Source: Rhodospirillum rubrum ATCC 11170
Lineage (GTDB): Bacteria; Pseudomonadota; Alphaproteobacteria; Rhodospirillales; Rhodospirillaceae
Reading direction: 5' to 3'
Assembly: GCF_000013085.1 (NCBI RefSeq)
Contig: NC_007643.1
Span: 1,287,001-1,351,000, forward strand
Length of the DNA stretch: 64,000 nt
Below the pieces are notes generated by a model. That model ran no database searches, was not told where the DNA came from, and worked only from the letters and a program-made list of their open reading frames with translations. Of this stretch, positions 19,656-29,100 are shown piece after piece. Both the position numbers and the translations under genes were made by a program. The number at the start of each line of letters is the position of its first letter. Position 1 is the stretch's first letter.

Positions 19656-20687
19656 TTAGAGTTTGATTGCGTTTCGACTCGAAATTGACGCTACGGCACT
19701 GATATCCAAGGGCAATTCTGACAAAAATTCGAGGGATTCTCCGGTGCGGGGATGCAAAAACCCTAAATGAAACGAATGTAAGGCCTGTCGCGTCAGTCGC
19801 GCGATCCTCTCGGATAAATCACCCGGGAGTTTCTTTGGAATATTTCTATGTCCATAAACCGCGTCACCGAGAAGCGGGTGGCCGATATGGGCCATATGCA
19901 CGCGCACTTGATGGGTCCGCCCGGTCGACAACGTGCACTTCACTATCGAGGCGATTCCTTCGACATCGCCAACCACCCGATAATGGGTCAAGGCGCGCTT
20001 TCCGCCGCGACTGACCACCGCCATTTTCTTGCGCTGGGTCGGATGGCGCCCCAAAGGGGCGTCGATGCTGCCGGCCGCCGGTCGCGGGCGTCCCCAGACC
20101 AGACACAGATATTCCCGGGTCAGCGAATGGCAGGCGAATTGTTCGGCCAGCCCGTGGTGGGCGAGGTCGGTCTTGGCCGCGATCATCAGGCCGCTGGTAT
20201 CCTTGTCCAGGCGATGGACGATGCCCGGCCGCCGCTCGCCGCCGATGCCCGAAAGCGACGGGCCGCAATGGGCGAGCAGGGCGTTGACCAGGGTGTGATC
20301 GGGATTGCCCGGCCCGGGATGGACGACCATGCCCGCCGCCTTGTCGATAACAATCAGATCATCGTCCTCATACACCACGGTGAGGGCGATGGCTTCGGGC
20401 TGGGGGGTGGCGGCGATCGGCGGCGGCTCTTCAACGCGGACGGTCTGACCCGGTTTGACCCGGCGCGACCCTTCGCCTATGGTCTGGCCATTCACGCTGA
20501 CCCGCTTTTCGCCGATCAACTGCTGCAAGCGGGCGCGCGAGAGGGTGGGGATGACCGTGGCCAGCCATTTATCCAGGCGTTGTCCGGCGGCCTCGGCGTC
20601 GACGGCGCGCTCGTAAACGATCGGCGCGGCGGCTGCCTCGTCATCGAAGCCGTCGTCCAGGTCGTTGCTGTCGTCGCTGCTGGCCAT
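19656..20687 (-). CDS. rluD: RluD-type 23S rRNA pseudouridine synthase
   Basis: About 343 aa; isomerises uridines in large-subunit rRNA (positions 1911/1915/1917 for E. coli RluD). An acidic N-terminus is followed by an S4 RNA-binding domain (QRLDKWLATVIPTLSRAR) and the catalytic domain with the motif HRLDKDTSG carrying the active-site Asp. The RTHQVRVHMAHIGHPLLGD segment is typical of the RluA/C/D group. ATG 20687 is chosen because the conserved region starts soon after; sequence upstream overlaps the divergent gene. The paralogue assignment (RluD rather than RluC) rests on context next to rpoH. Confidence 0.88.
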   Translation of the reverse strand: MASSDDSNDLDDGFDDEAAAAPIVYERAVDAEAAGQRLDKWLATVIPTLSRARLQQLIGEKRVSVNGQTIGEGSRRVKPGQTVRVEEPPPIAATPQPEAIALTVVYEDDDLIVIDKAAGMVVHPGPGNPDHTLVNALLAHCGPSLSGIGGERRPGIVHRLDKDTSGLMIAAKTDLAHHGLAEQFACHSLTREYLCLVWGRPRPAAGSIDAPLGRHPTQRKKMAVVSRGGKRALTHYRVVGDVEGIASIVKCTLSTGRTHQVRVHMAHIGHPLLGDAVYGHRNIPKKLPGDLSERIARLTRQALHSFHLGFLHPRTGESLEFLSELPLDISAVASISSRNAIKL

Positions 20688-20739
20688 GGCCCAAGGGTCA
20701 CCCGGCGTCTCCGGGGAATCAAGAGAAAGGCTCCGCGTC

Positions 20740-21183
20740 ATGCAGGCCATTAAATCGCTCGTCGTGTTCATGGGCATCCTGATCGTCGCCGGCATCGGCT
20801 TGTTGGGCTACGGCCTATACAGCAAGAGAGCCCACCTCGGCGAGCCCGCCGCGACGCCCCAGGCCGCCCAGCCCATCCCCGCCTTTGCCGCTCCGCCCCA
20901 GGCCCTTCCCCAGGCTGTTCCGCCGGCCCAGCCCGGCGCCCGCCCCGGACAGATCGCCGGGGGATGGGAGCGCGCGCCCGGCATGGCCCCGCCGGCGCCG
21001 CTCCGTCCCTTCGATACCCTCAGCCTGGGCGAACCGGCGGGCAGCACGGTGCGGACCTATCAGGTCTCGGGATCGGTGCTCGTGCTCGAGGTGGTGGGCG
21101 GCGGCAAGCCGGCCCGCTTCATCGCCGTGGACCTGAACGCGGGCGCGATCATCGGCCGCCTTGTGCCCACCGATGCCCCTTGA
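20740..21183 (+). CDS. Single-pass membrane protein of unknown function
   Basis: 147-aa protein with one N-terminal membrane helix (about residues 5-26), a long Pro/Ala/Gln-rich linker (about 35-90) and a small C-terminal domain that may be beta-rich (from about residue 97). It probably exposes this domain to the periplasm. AAAGG lies 11 nt before ATG 20740. Its last codons overlap the start of the JAMM metalloprotease gene, which implies co-translation. Similar short proteins are found next to rluD-type genes in alphaproteobacteria, but no function is known to me. Confidence 0.7.
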   Translation: MQAIKSLVVFMGILIVAGIGLLGYGLYSKRAHLGEPAATPQAAQPIPAFAAPPQALPQAVPPAQPGARPGQIAGGWERAPGMAPPAPLRPFDTLSLGEPAGSTVRTYQVSGSVLVLEVVGGGKPARFIAVDLNAGAIIGRLVPTDAP

Positions 21184-21628
21184 GGCCGCCGCCCGGGTGA
21201 TCCTGCCCGCCGCCTTGCGCGACAGCCTGACCCGGGCCGCCGAGGCCGCCCATCCGGTGGAGGCTTGCGGTCTGCTGGTCGGCCGCAGGGACGGGGCGGG
21301 GTTCGTCGTCGATGCCGTCCACCCCGCCGTCAATCTGTTGGTCGATAGCCACCCCGACCGCTTCGAGATCGATCCGCGCCTGCGCATCGGCCTTCAACAG
21401 GACCTGCGCGGCAGCGGTCGCGATGTCATCGGTCACTGGCATTCCCACCCCTCTGGCGTCGCCCAGCCGTCGCCCACCGATGCGGCGATGGCCTTTGAAG
21501 GCAGTCTGTTGTGGCTGATCATCGCCACCGACCCGACCACCGGCCGGGTCTGCGGCCAGGGCGCCTTCCGCGCCACCGGCCGCTGCGGCGCCCCCGAGGC
21601 CGCTTTCCTGCCGCTCGAAACCGTGTGA
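21173..21628 (+). CDS. JAMM/MPN-domain metalloprotease (M67 family)
   Basis: 151-aa stand-alone JAB1/MPN domain. The zinc ligands and catalytic Glu are visible: EACGLLVG near residue 27, then HWHSHPSG and SPTD forming the HxH-P-...-SxxD signature. Eukaryotic relatives remove ubiquitin; bacterial relatives act in sulfur-carrier processing or have unknown targets. No ubiquitin-like, ThiS/MoaD or E1-like gene is adjacent. ATG 21173 overlaps the previous stop; a GTG at 21161 is an alternative. Confidence 0.85.
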   Translation: MPLEAAARVILPAALRDSLTRAAEAAHPVEACGLLVGRRDGAGFVVDAVHPAVNLLVDSHPDRFEIDPRLRIGLQQDLRGSGRDVIGHWHSHPSGVAQPSPTDAAMAFEGSLLWLIIATDPTTGRVCGQGAFRATGRCGAPEAAFLPLETV

Positions 21629-21658
21629 CGGCGGGAAGATCACCCTCTGTCCCTTCCG

Positions 21659-23119
21659 TCATCGTGCCGCTTTCTTGCGCGCGATCCAGGCGATCAGCGC
21701 GCTAGCGAGAAGAGCGGCGGCGACGTTGTAGAGCATCGCCCCGGAAAAAGCGGCGCCGTAGCGGCTCGGGTCGGGTTCGGCTCCGTTTGACGGGCCAGAC
21801 AGAAGGGAGACGAAGAAGATGCCAACGATCGACACACCGAAAGCGCCGCCCACCTGCTGCATGGTCGCGATGATACCGGCCGCCATGCCGGCGTGACGGT
21901 CCTCGACAAAGCCGATGACGAGATTCAGCAGCGGCGTCATCGACAACCCCTGTCCAAAGCCGAACAAGATCAACGCCGGTAGCAAGGAAAGCGCATCCTC
22001 CTTGCCGGTCAGGCGCGACGTCATGGCGATCAACCAAGCGATCCCCGCGGCGTAGATCAGGGCGCCGCCCCAGATGGCGGCATTGCCCCAGCGTGACACC
22101 AGCTTGGGCGCAAGCAGAGAGGCCGCGACGAAGCCGACGCTCGCCGGCGCGAACAATGCCCCGGCCGCGAAGGGCGTTAGGCCCAAACCCGATTGCAAGA
22201 GCAAGGCGAAGCAGAGAAACAGCGACGTTGCGGTCGAGTAGATCAACAAGACAACGACGGCGCCGATCGAGAATCCCCGCCGGGCGAACAGGCCGAGATC
22301 GATGGCCGAATGGGCGGCGCGGCGTTCCCAGGCGAGAAAGGCGGCAAGCAGCGCCGCCGAAGCGGCGAAGCTGGCCCAGGTCCAGGCGGGCCAGCCGCTG
22401 TTCGGACCTTCCAGCAGCGGCACCAACAGAAGCAACAGGCCGGCGGTGGCAAGGCCGACGCCCGGCCAGTCGACGACGCTGGCGCCCGGCGCCTTCGAGT
22501 CCGGCAGGGTGTGGACGCAGAGCGCGGCCCCCAGGCTGATGGGCAGATTGATCAAAAAAATGATGCGCCAGCCAAGGCCAAACAGGTCGCTTTCGACGAT
22601 CAGCCCGCCCAGCACCTGACCGGCGATGGCGGCCATGCCCAGCGTCATGCCAAGAAGGCCAAAGGCGCGGCGACGGCCGGCGTCATCGTACATCACGCGC
22701 AACAACGCATAGACCTGGGGAAACAAGATCGCCCCCGCCGCCCCTTGCAGGAAGCGGGCGACGATCAGGCTCGCCGCATTGGGCGCGATACCGCACAGAA
22801 GTGACGTCAGGCCAAAGCCCAGCAGGCCAAAAGCAAAAAGCCGGCGGCGGCCATGGATGTCGCCCAGGCGGCCCCCGGCGATCAGCAATACCCCAAAGGC
22901 CAGTTCATAGCCGGCGATGACGAAGCCGATCTCGGCGAACGTCGCGCCCAGGTCCCTCTGCATCGAGGGGATGGCGATGTTGACGACGAACAGGTCGAAG
23001 ACGGTGATGAAGCCACCAAGCAAAAGGATGGCAAGGGCGAGCGGAGACTGGGCGGAAGCCCCGCCCAGGCGGGATGGCGAGGAAGGAGCTTCGCTTCGTG
23101 AAACGCAAGTGTCGGACAT
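21659..23119 (-). CDS. MFS drug-efflux transporter (DHA2/EmrB-QacA type)
   Basis: 486-aa proton-driven exporter with 14 predicted membrane segments. The N-terminal FDLFVVNIAIPSMQRDL sequence and the GGRLGDIHGRRR loop between helices 2 and 3 are typical of the DHA2 group. Motif C-like glycines are present in the fifth helix. GGGGG lies just before ATG 23119. The gene is transcribed divergently from an HTH regulator across a 75-nt intergenic region with a 20-bp palindrome, which suggests direct control by that regulator. Substrates cannot be predicted. Confidence 0.9.
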   Translation of the reverse strand: MSDTCVSRSEAPSSPSRLGGASAQSPLALAILLLGGFITVFDLFVVNIAIPSMQRDLGATFAEIGFVIAGYELAFGVLLIAGGRLGDIHGRRRLFAFGLLGFGLTSLLCGIAPNAASLIVARFLQGAAGAILFPQVYALLRVMYDDAGRRRAFGLLGMTLGMAAIAGQVLGGLIVESDLFGLGWRIIFLINLPISLGAALCVHTLPDSKAPGASVVDWPGVGLATAGLLLLLVPLLEGPNSGWPAWTWASFAASAALLAAFLAWERRAAHSAIDLGLFARRGFSIGAVVVLLIYSTATSLFLCFALLLQSGLGLTPFAAGALFAPASVGFVAASLLAPKLVSRWGNAAIWGGALIYAAGIAWLIAMTSRLTGKEDALSLLPALILFGFGQGLSMTPLLNLVIGFVEDRHAGMAAGIIATMQQVGGAFGVSIVGIFFVSLLSGPSNGAEPDPSRYGAAFSGAMLYNVAAALLASALIAWIARKKAAR

Positions 23120-23126
23120 GGGGACC

Positions 23127-23146
23127 CCCGTGGTTGAAACCACGGG
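23127..23146. promoter_or_regulatory. 20-bp palindromic operator between MFS and HTH genes
   Basis: CCCGTGGTT and AACCACGGG are perfect 9-bp arms around GA. The palindrome starts 8 nt upstream of the MFS start codon and covers the -35 element of the divergent promoter, so a bound regulator would block both genes. Confidence 0.6.
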
Positions 23147-23162
23147 ATAGGCCGGGCATAAT
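23134..23162 (+). promoter_or_regulatory. Sigma-70-type promoter of HTH regulator
   Basis: TTGAAA (23134-23139) and CATAAT (23157-23162) are spaced 17 nt apart and point toward the HTH gene. The -35 box lies inside the palindrome at 23127-23146. Confidence 0.55.
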
Positions 23163-23194
23163 CCTGTTACTAGAGAGGAAGTTATACTATTACT

Positions 23195-24133
23195 ATGAGC
23201 AACACCCAGAACAGCCGCCTTGAGCGCACCCGCACGGACCTTGGGGATTTTCTGCGTCGGCGACGCGAGAGCCTCTCGCCGCTTGATGTCGGGCTTCCCC
23301 CGGGCCGACGGCGACGGACGCCCGGGCTCAGGCGGGAAGAGGTCGCGGCGCTCGCGGGCGTTGGCCTTAGTTGGTATACGTGGCTCGAACAGGGCCGCGA
23401 TATAACCGTCTCGGTCGCTTTTCTCGATAACGTTTCGCGCGTGCTGAAACTGGACGAAACGGAGCGGCGCCATCTGTTCGTGCTGGCGCACCATCGCCCG
23501 CCGGCCATCAACGGCCGCTCCTGGTGCGTGCTGCCGCCGCTGGTGCGCAGGCTGATCGACGATCTGGTCCTGCGGCCCTGCTATGTGTTGAATCTGCGCT
23601 GGGATGTGATCGGCTGGAATAGGGCCGCCGACCGCCTGTTCGGGTTCGAGGCGCGCGATCGGGCGGAGCGCAACATGCTGTGGATGTTGTTTTCCGATGA
23701 AAGCCTGTCCGCCAGGATCGTCGAATGGCCTCTGCAAGCGCCGCAGATCCTTGCCAGCTTCCGGCGCGATTATGCGCAGGCGGCCGACGACGAGGATATG
23801 ATCGGTCTGGTGACGGCCCTCGAGCAGCGATCCCCCGCCTTTCGCGATCTTTGGCGTCGCCATGACGCGCATGGCCGGTGCCAGGGGCGGCGCGGATTCC
23901 TCATTGATGGAATCGGCGCGGTCGCCTTCGACCATTCCACGTTCCTCATCGACGAGGAAAAGCACCTGCGGCTCGTCACCTATGCCGCCCTCGCCGGAGA
24001 GGCCGCCAGCGAACGCTTCGAAGGCTTGCTTCACCCCCCGGTGCGCTCGTCTTCCCCGGAGGCCGCGATGGGCTCGTTGACCGCTCCAGCCCCCCTGGCC
24101 GAGCAAACCACGAGTCCACCCAAGGCAGATTGA
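23195..24133 (+). CDS. MmyB-like helix-turn-helix transcriptional regulator
   Basis: 312-aa regulator with an N-terminal XRE-type HTH (about residues 12-85, including RRTPGLRREEVAALAGVG and WYTWLEQGR) and a MmyB-like ligand domain (about 105-265, starting VLNLRWDVIGWNRAADRLFGF). Such proteins often repress a divergent dehydrogenase or efflux gene and respond to a small hydrophobic ligand. The palindrome and promoter in the 75-nt gap fit autoregulation and control of the MFS gene. The C-terminal 40 residues are low-complexity. Confidence 0.88.
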   Translation: MSNTQNSRLERTRTDLGDFLRRRRESLSPLDVGLPPGRRRRTPGLRREEVAALAGVGLSWYTWLEQGRDITVSVAFLDNVSRVLKLDETERRHLFVLAHHRPPAINGRSWCVLPPLVRRLIDDLVLRPCYVLNLRWDVIGWNRAADRLFGFEARDRAERNMLWMLFSDESLSARIVEWPLQAPQILASFRRDYAQAADDEDMIGLVTALEQRSPAFRDLWRRHDAHGRCQGRRGFLIDGIGAVAFDHSTFLIDEEKHLRLVTYAALAGEAASERFEGLLHPPVRSSSPEAAMGSLTAPAPLAEQTTSPPKAD

Positions 24134-24239
24134 CCAATAACCCCCTCAGCCCGCCGGCGCATTTACACCTAGCCCGATAATGCCGACAGGCCTGACCCGG
24201 CGCGTCAAATGCGTTCCGAGAAAAATATGGCAAAAAAGA

Positions 24240-24251
24240 ACGAACGTTCGT
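24240..24251. promoter_or_regulatory. 12-bp palindrome upstream of tetR gene
   Basis: ACGAACGTTCGT is a perfect 12-bp palindrome, 26 nt before the tetR start codon. Position and symmetry are typical of TetR-family operators, so it probably serves autoregulation and control of the downstream RND genes. Confidence 0.6.
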
Positions 24252-24277
24252 ATACCTAACCCAAGCAGGAGGGGACG

Positions 24278-24832
24278 ATGACACGCGGTAGAAGAATTAC
24301 GTCTGATGATATTCTGGAGGCTGTCGAGCGTGTGGTGCTGCGACTTGGTGCCGCCGGTCTTTCGATCGACGCCGTTGCTCAGGAAGCGGGCGTGAGCAAA
24401 TCGCGCGTGGTTTATGATCACAAGTCGAAAAGCGCGCTGCTGGAAGCGCTGATCGAGCGTCATATAGAACTGGAGGACGCCCGTATCGGTGAAGCGATGG
24501 CCTCGGCCAGGGATACGCCGCATCCGGAGCTCTTTGCTCGCATTGCTGTCGCCGAACCCGAGTTCAACGAAATCGACAAGGCCGTGGCAATGGCCATCAG
24601 CGCCTCGGTGACGAACGAGGACAGGCTGCAAACGCGGTTGAGGGAATGGACGCGCAAGGATCTTGCGGCCGTCACTCATACCGATCGTCCCGAGGCGGGC
24701 TTGCTCGCCTATCTGGCGCTCTGCGGCTTCTACTGGATCGAGCTTGGAAGCTTCCTTCAATGGAGCCCCGACGAGCGGTCAAGGGTTCTCGAAGGAATCC
24801 GCAAGGTATTCACCTCCTACCCAGAACCCTAA
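24278..24832 (+). CDS. TetR family transcriptional repressor of RND pump
   Basis: 184-aa one-domain repressor. The N-terminal HTH (about residues 9-55, with LSIDAVAQEAGVSKSRVVYDHKS) matches TetR; the helical C-terminal part forms the ligand pocket. GCAGGAGGGG is an excellent ribosome site. It lies directly upstream of the RND adaptor gene on the same strand with a 48-nt gap, so it probably controls efflux expression in one operon. Confidence 0.9.
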   Translation: MTRGRRITSDDILEAVERVVLRLGAAGLSIDAVAQEAGVSKSRVVYDHKSKSALLEALIERHIELEDARIGEAMASARDTPHPELFARIAVAEPEFNEIDKAVAMAISASVTNEDRLQTRLREWTRKDLAAVTHTDRPEAGLLAYLALCGFYWIELGSFLQWSPDERSRVLEGIRKVFTSYPEP

Positions 24833-24880
24833 CAACGCGCCGCGCCCAAGATGCGTGGCCAAGCTCTCAGGATTACTCCC

Positions 24881-26119
24881 ATGCCCGTTCTTCGCAGGCT
24901 GCGGATCAGCCCGCGCCCCGTTGGCTTTGCTGCAAGCGGCGTCGTCATAGCCTTTATTGCCGTCGCCCTCTTCCTTGGCGGCGGCACCCCGTCACCGGCC
25001 AACGAGGTCGGTCAGATGCCGCCGCCCGCGGTCGGCGTCATGACGATCGAAGCAAGGCCTCTCGCCGTCATGAATGAACTGCCCGGCCGGATCGCCGCAA
25101 CACGCGTTTCCGAGGTTCGCGCCCAAGTGTCGGGCATCCTGCAGGAGCGTGTCTTTACACAGGGCACGCCCGTCACGAAAGGGGACGTTCTCTATCGGAT
25201 CGACGCCCGTCTGTTCCGCGCTCGCGTCGCGAGCGCGGAGGCTTCGCTGGCGCGTGCGCGTTCGACGCTGACAAACGCCCGTAACCAGATGTCCCGCCAG
25301 GAATCCTTGCGCAAGAGTAACGTCACCAGCGGGGCTCAATACGAGGCGGCGGTCGCCGCCCTGGAGCAGGCCAATGCAGACGTCGCCTTTGCGCAAGCCG
25401 CCTTGGACGAGGCGAGGATCAATCTCGCCTATACTGACGTGCGAGCGCCGATCAGCGGCATCATCGGCGCGGCCCTGGTCACCGAGGGCGCGTTGGTGAC
25501 GGCTGACGGTTCGCAGAATTTAGCGCTGATCCAGCAGATCGACCCGGTTTACGCGGATTTCACGCAGTCGGCGCAGCAGCTTCTCGCCCTCCGGCGTGCT
25601 GTCAACGAAGGCAAGCTGGCGTTTCCGGCTCCCGGCGAAGCCCGTGTCGAACTTCTGTTCGATGACGACTCGGTCTATTCGAAGCCGGGGCGGCTGCTGT
25701 TCGCCAGCGCCAGCGTCGACGCCACGACCGGCCAGGTGACCCTGCGCGCGGAATTCCCGAACTCAGATGGCGACCTCCTGCCGGGCATGTATGTGCGCGT
25801 TCGTGTCGAGCAGGCCGTGCACCAGCATGCCATCACCATTCCTCAGCGGGCGGTGCTGCGGACGCAAGATGGCCGGGCTCAGGTCTATGTCGTCTCGGCG
25901 GACGATACCGCCGTCGCGCGTGAGGTCAGGCTTGGACAGGTGCAAAACGATGAGTGGCTCGTCGAAGCCGGGCTGAAAGCCGGCGAGCGCGTGGTTATCG
26001 ATGGCGTTCAAAAGGTCGTTGCAGGAGGGAAGGTCGCGGCGGAGCCGTGGAATCCTGCCGCCACCAACCAAAAATCGGCGGCGCAACAGGAAAGAGCGCC
26101 TGACCAACCAGCGCAATAG
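24881..26119 (+). CDS. RND efflux periplasmic adaptor (AcrA/MexC-like)
   Basis: About 412-aa membrane-fusion protein that links the inner-membrane pump to an outer-membrane channel. It has an N-terminal membrane anchor (about residues 14-36), the first half of the lipoyl domain (VRAQVSGILQERVFTQGTPV), an alpha-hairpin (about 100-160), the second lipoyl half (NLAYTDVRAPISGIIG) and a beta-barrel/membrane-proximal domain. ATG 24881 is favoured by CAGGA upstream; an in-frame ATG at 24851 has no ribosome site. The RND pump follows after 8 nt. Confidence 0.93.
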   Translation: MPVLRRLRISPRPVGFAASGVVIAFIAVALFLGGGTPSPANEVGQMPPPAVGVMTIEARPLAVMNELPGRIAATRVSEVRAQVSGILQERVFTQGTPVTKGDVLYRIDARLFRARVASAEASLARARSTLTNARNQMSRQESLRKSNVTSGAQYEAAVAALEQANADVAFAQAALDEARINLAYTDVRAPISGIIGAALVTEGALVTADGSQNLALIQQIDPVYADFTQSAQQLLALRRAVNEGKLAFPAPGEARVELLFDDDSVYSKPGRLLFASASVDATTGQVTLRAEFPNSDGDLLPGMYVRVRVEQAVHQHAITIPQRAVLRTQDGRAQVYVVSADDTAVAREVRLGQVQNDEWLVEAGLKAGERVVIDGVQKVVAGGKVAAEPWNPAATNQKSAAQQERAPDQPAQ

Positions 26120-26127
26120 GTTTTCTC

Positions 26128-29100
26128 ATGGCACAGTTATTTATCAAGCGGCCCATCCTTGCCTGGGTATTCGCGATCTTCATCTCGATCGCCGGCATCA
26201 TCGCTCTGCCGTTGCTTCCCGTTGCGCAGTACCCCAATGTCGCACCGCCGCAGCTCAGCCTGTACACGACCTATCCGGGCGCCTCCCCCCAGGAGATCTA
26301 TCAGGGGGTCACGAGGCTGATCGAGGAGGAACTAAACAGCGTCGATAACTTGATCTATTTCGAATCGACCTCGGACTCCACGGGGGGGATCACGATCAAT
26401 GCGACGTTCCAGCCGGGAACCAATCTCCAACAGGCATCCGTCAACGTGCAAAACGCCATCCGCAGCGTCGCATCGCGGCTGCCTGCGGCTGTCACCGCAC
26501 AGGGCGTTACGGTGGAAGAGGTCACAGCCGGTTTCTTGATGTTAATCACGCTGACCTCAACCGACGGGGCGGTCGATGAGGTCGGTCTTGGGGACTATCT
26601 GAACCGCAATATGCTCGGCGAGCTAAGGCGCATCGATGGCGTTGGCAAGGCTCAGCTCTTCTCGGCTCAACGCGCCATGCGCGTCTGGATCGACCCCGAC
26701 AAGATGGTTGGTCTCAAGTTGACGGTCGGCGATATCAACACCGCCATCACAACCCAGAACGCCCAGGTGGCCGCTGGTCAGATAGGCGCCGCGCCCAATC
26801 CGGTCAGCCAGGATCTGACCGCGACGGTGCTGGTGAAGGGGCAACTGACCGATATCGAAGAGTTCGGCAACATCGTGCTGCGCGCCAACCCGGACGGCTC
26901 GACTGTCCGGCTGAAGGACGTTGCGCGCCTGGAGGTTGGCGCGGAGAGCTACAACTTCTCCAGCCGTCTCAATGGGCAGCCGAGTGCGGCCGTCGCCATC
27001 CAGTTGTCCTCGACGGGCAACGCCGTGGCGACCTCGGCCGCCATCAAGGCCAAGCTGGACGAGCTTTCCCGCTTCTTCCCGTCCGGGGTTCAATATGACG
27101 TGCCATATGACACCAGCCCGTTCGTTTCGGCGTCCATCCAGAAGGTTTTGATGACCCTTCTGGAAGCGGTCGGGCTCGTCTTTTTGGTGATGTTCGTCTT
27201 CTTGCAGAACTTCCGCTACACTGTCATTCCGACGCTCGTGGTCCCGATCGCCCTGCTGGGCACATCCGCCGCCATGCTAGCGACGGGCTTTTCAATCAAC
27301 GTCCTGACCATGTTCGCGATGGTGCTTGCGATCGGCATCCTCGTCGACGACGCCATCGTCGTCGTGGAGAACGTCGAACGGATCATGGCCGAGGAAGGCC
27401 TGTCGCCAAAGGCTGCGACGAATAAGGCGATGACGCAGATTACCAGCGCGATCCTCGGCATCACGCTGGTGCTGTCGTCGGTCTTTATCCCGATGGCCTT
27501 CTTCCCCGGCTCGACGGGCATCATCTATCGCCAGTTCTCGCTGACGATGGTGGTGTCGATTCTTTTCTCGGCGTTCCTGGCGCTGTCGCTCACCCCCGCA
27601 CTCTGCGCGACGTTCCTGAAGCCGATCAAGCAGGGGCATCACGACAAGAAGGGCCTCGGCGGCTGGTTCAACCGGAAGTTCGACCGCCTGACCGCGGGCT
27701 ATTCGCGTTCCGTGACGGGACTGGTGCGTCGCGCCGGCCGGGTGATGGTCGTCTACCTCGCCCTGGTGGTCGGGCTTGGCTATCTGTTCGTGAACCTGCC
27801 GAGCGGCTTCGTGCCCAACGAAGATCAGGGCTACTTTCTGGTCGACGTCCAGGGACCGCCCGAAGCCAGCGCCAACCGCACGGTCGCGTCCATCAAGCAG
27901 ATCGAGGAGATTTTCAAAGGCGAGTCCGCCGTGCGCGACGTGCTCGTCATCCAGGGCTTCAGCTTCTCAGGCAGTGGCGCCAACGCCGCCATGGTTTTCG
28001 TCACGCTGAAGGACTGGAAGGAGCGTGGCGCCGGCAACACCGTCGACGAAATCACCGAACGGGTGAACATGCGATTGTTCGCCCTGAAGGATGCGACCTC
28101 GTTTGCGTTGTCGCCGCCGCCGATCGAAGGGTTCGGCACGACGAATGGCTTCAGCTTCCGTCTTCAAGACAGGAGCGGACTTGGGCAGCAAGCGCTTAGC
28201 TCGGCGGCCGCAAAACTGATGGCCAAAGCCGAACAAAGCCCGGTGCTGACAGGCCTGCGTATTGAAGGTCTGCCGGACGCTGCTCAGGTGGTGCTGGTGA
28301 TCAATCGTGAGAAGGCCAACACCTTTGGTGTCACCTTCGCAGATATCAACAGCACGATCACCGCCAATCTCGGATCGTCCTATATCAATGACTATCCGAA
28401 TGCGGGACGCATGCAGCGTGTCATCGTGCAGGCGCAGGACCGGGATCGACTGCAGGCCGATGATCTGTTGAAGCTGAACGTGCGCAATGCCGGCGGCGGC
28501 ATGGTGCCGTTGTCGTCCTTCGCGATCGCAGAATGGCAAAAGGGCGCACCGCAGATCGTCGGTTACAACGGCTATCCGACAGTGCGTATCGCCGGTGAGC
28601 CGGTACCGGGCCAGTCGACCGGCGCCGCGATCGCCGAGATGGAGCGGCTGGCGTCCGAACTGCCGGAAGGCTTCGGCTTCGAATGGACCGGTCAGGCCCT
28701 CGAAGAGATCAAGTCGGGTTCACAGGCGCCGATGCTTTTCGGGCTCAGCATCCTGTTCGTCTTCCTGCTGCTCGCGGGCCTCTATGAAAGCTGGTCGATC
28801 CCGCTTTCGGTGATGCTCGTCGTGCCGCTCGGCGCGATTGGATGCGTGCTTGCCGTCATGATGCGTGGGATGCCCAACGACATCTATTTCAAGGTTGGTC
28901 TGATCGCGATCATTGGTCTGTCGGCGAAGAACGCGATCTTGATCGTGGAATTTGCCAAGGACTACTTCGCTCAAGGACGGTCGCTGTTCGATTCGGCCGT
29001 GGACGCCGCCCGGGTTCGGTTTCGGCCGATCGTCATGACGTCGCTCGCCTTTGCGCTCGGCGTCGTGCCGCTGGCGATCGCGACCGGACCGAGCGCCGCA

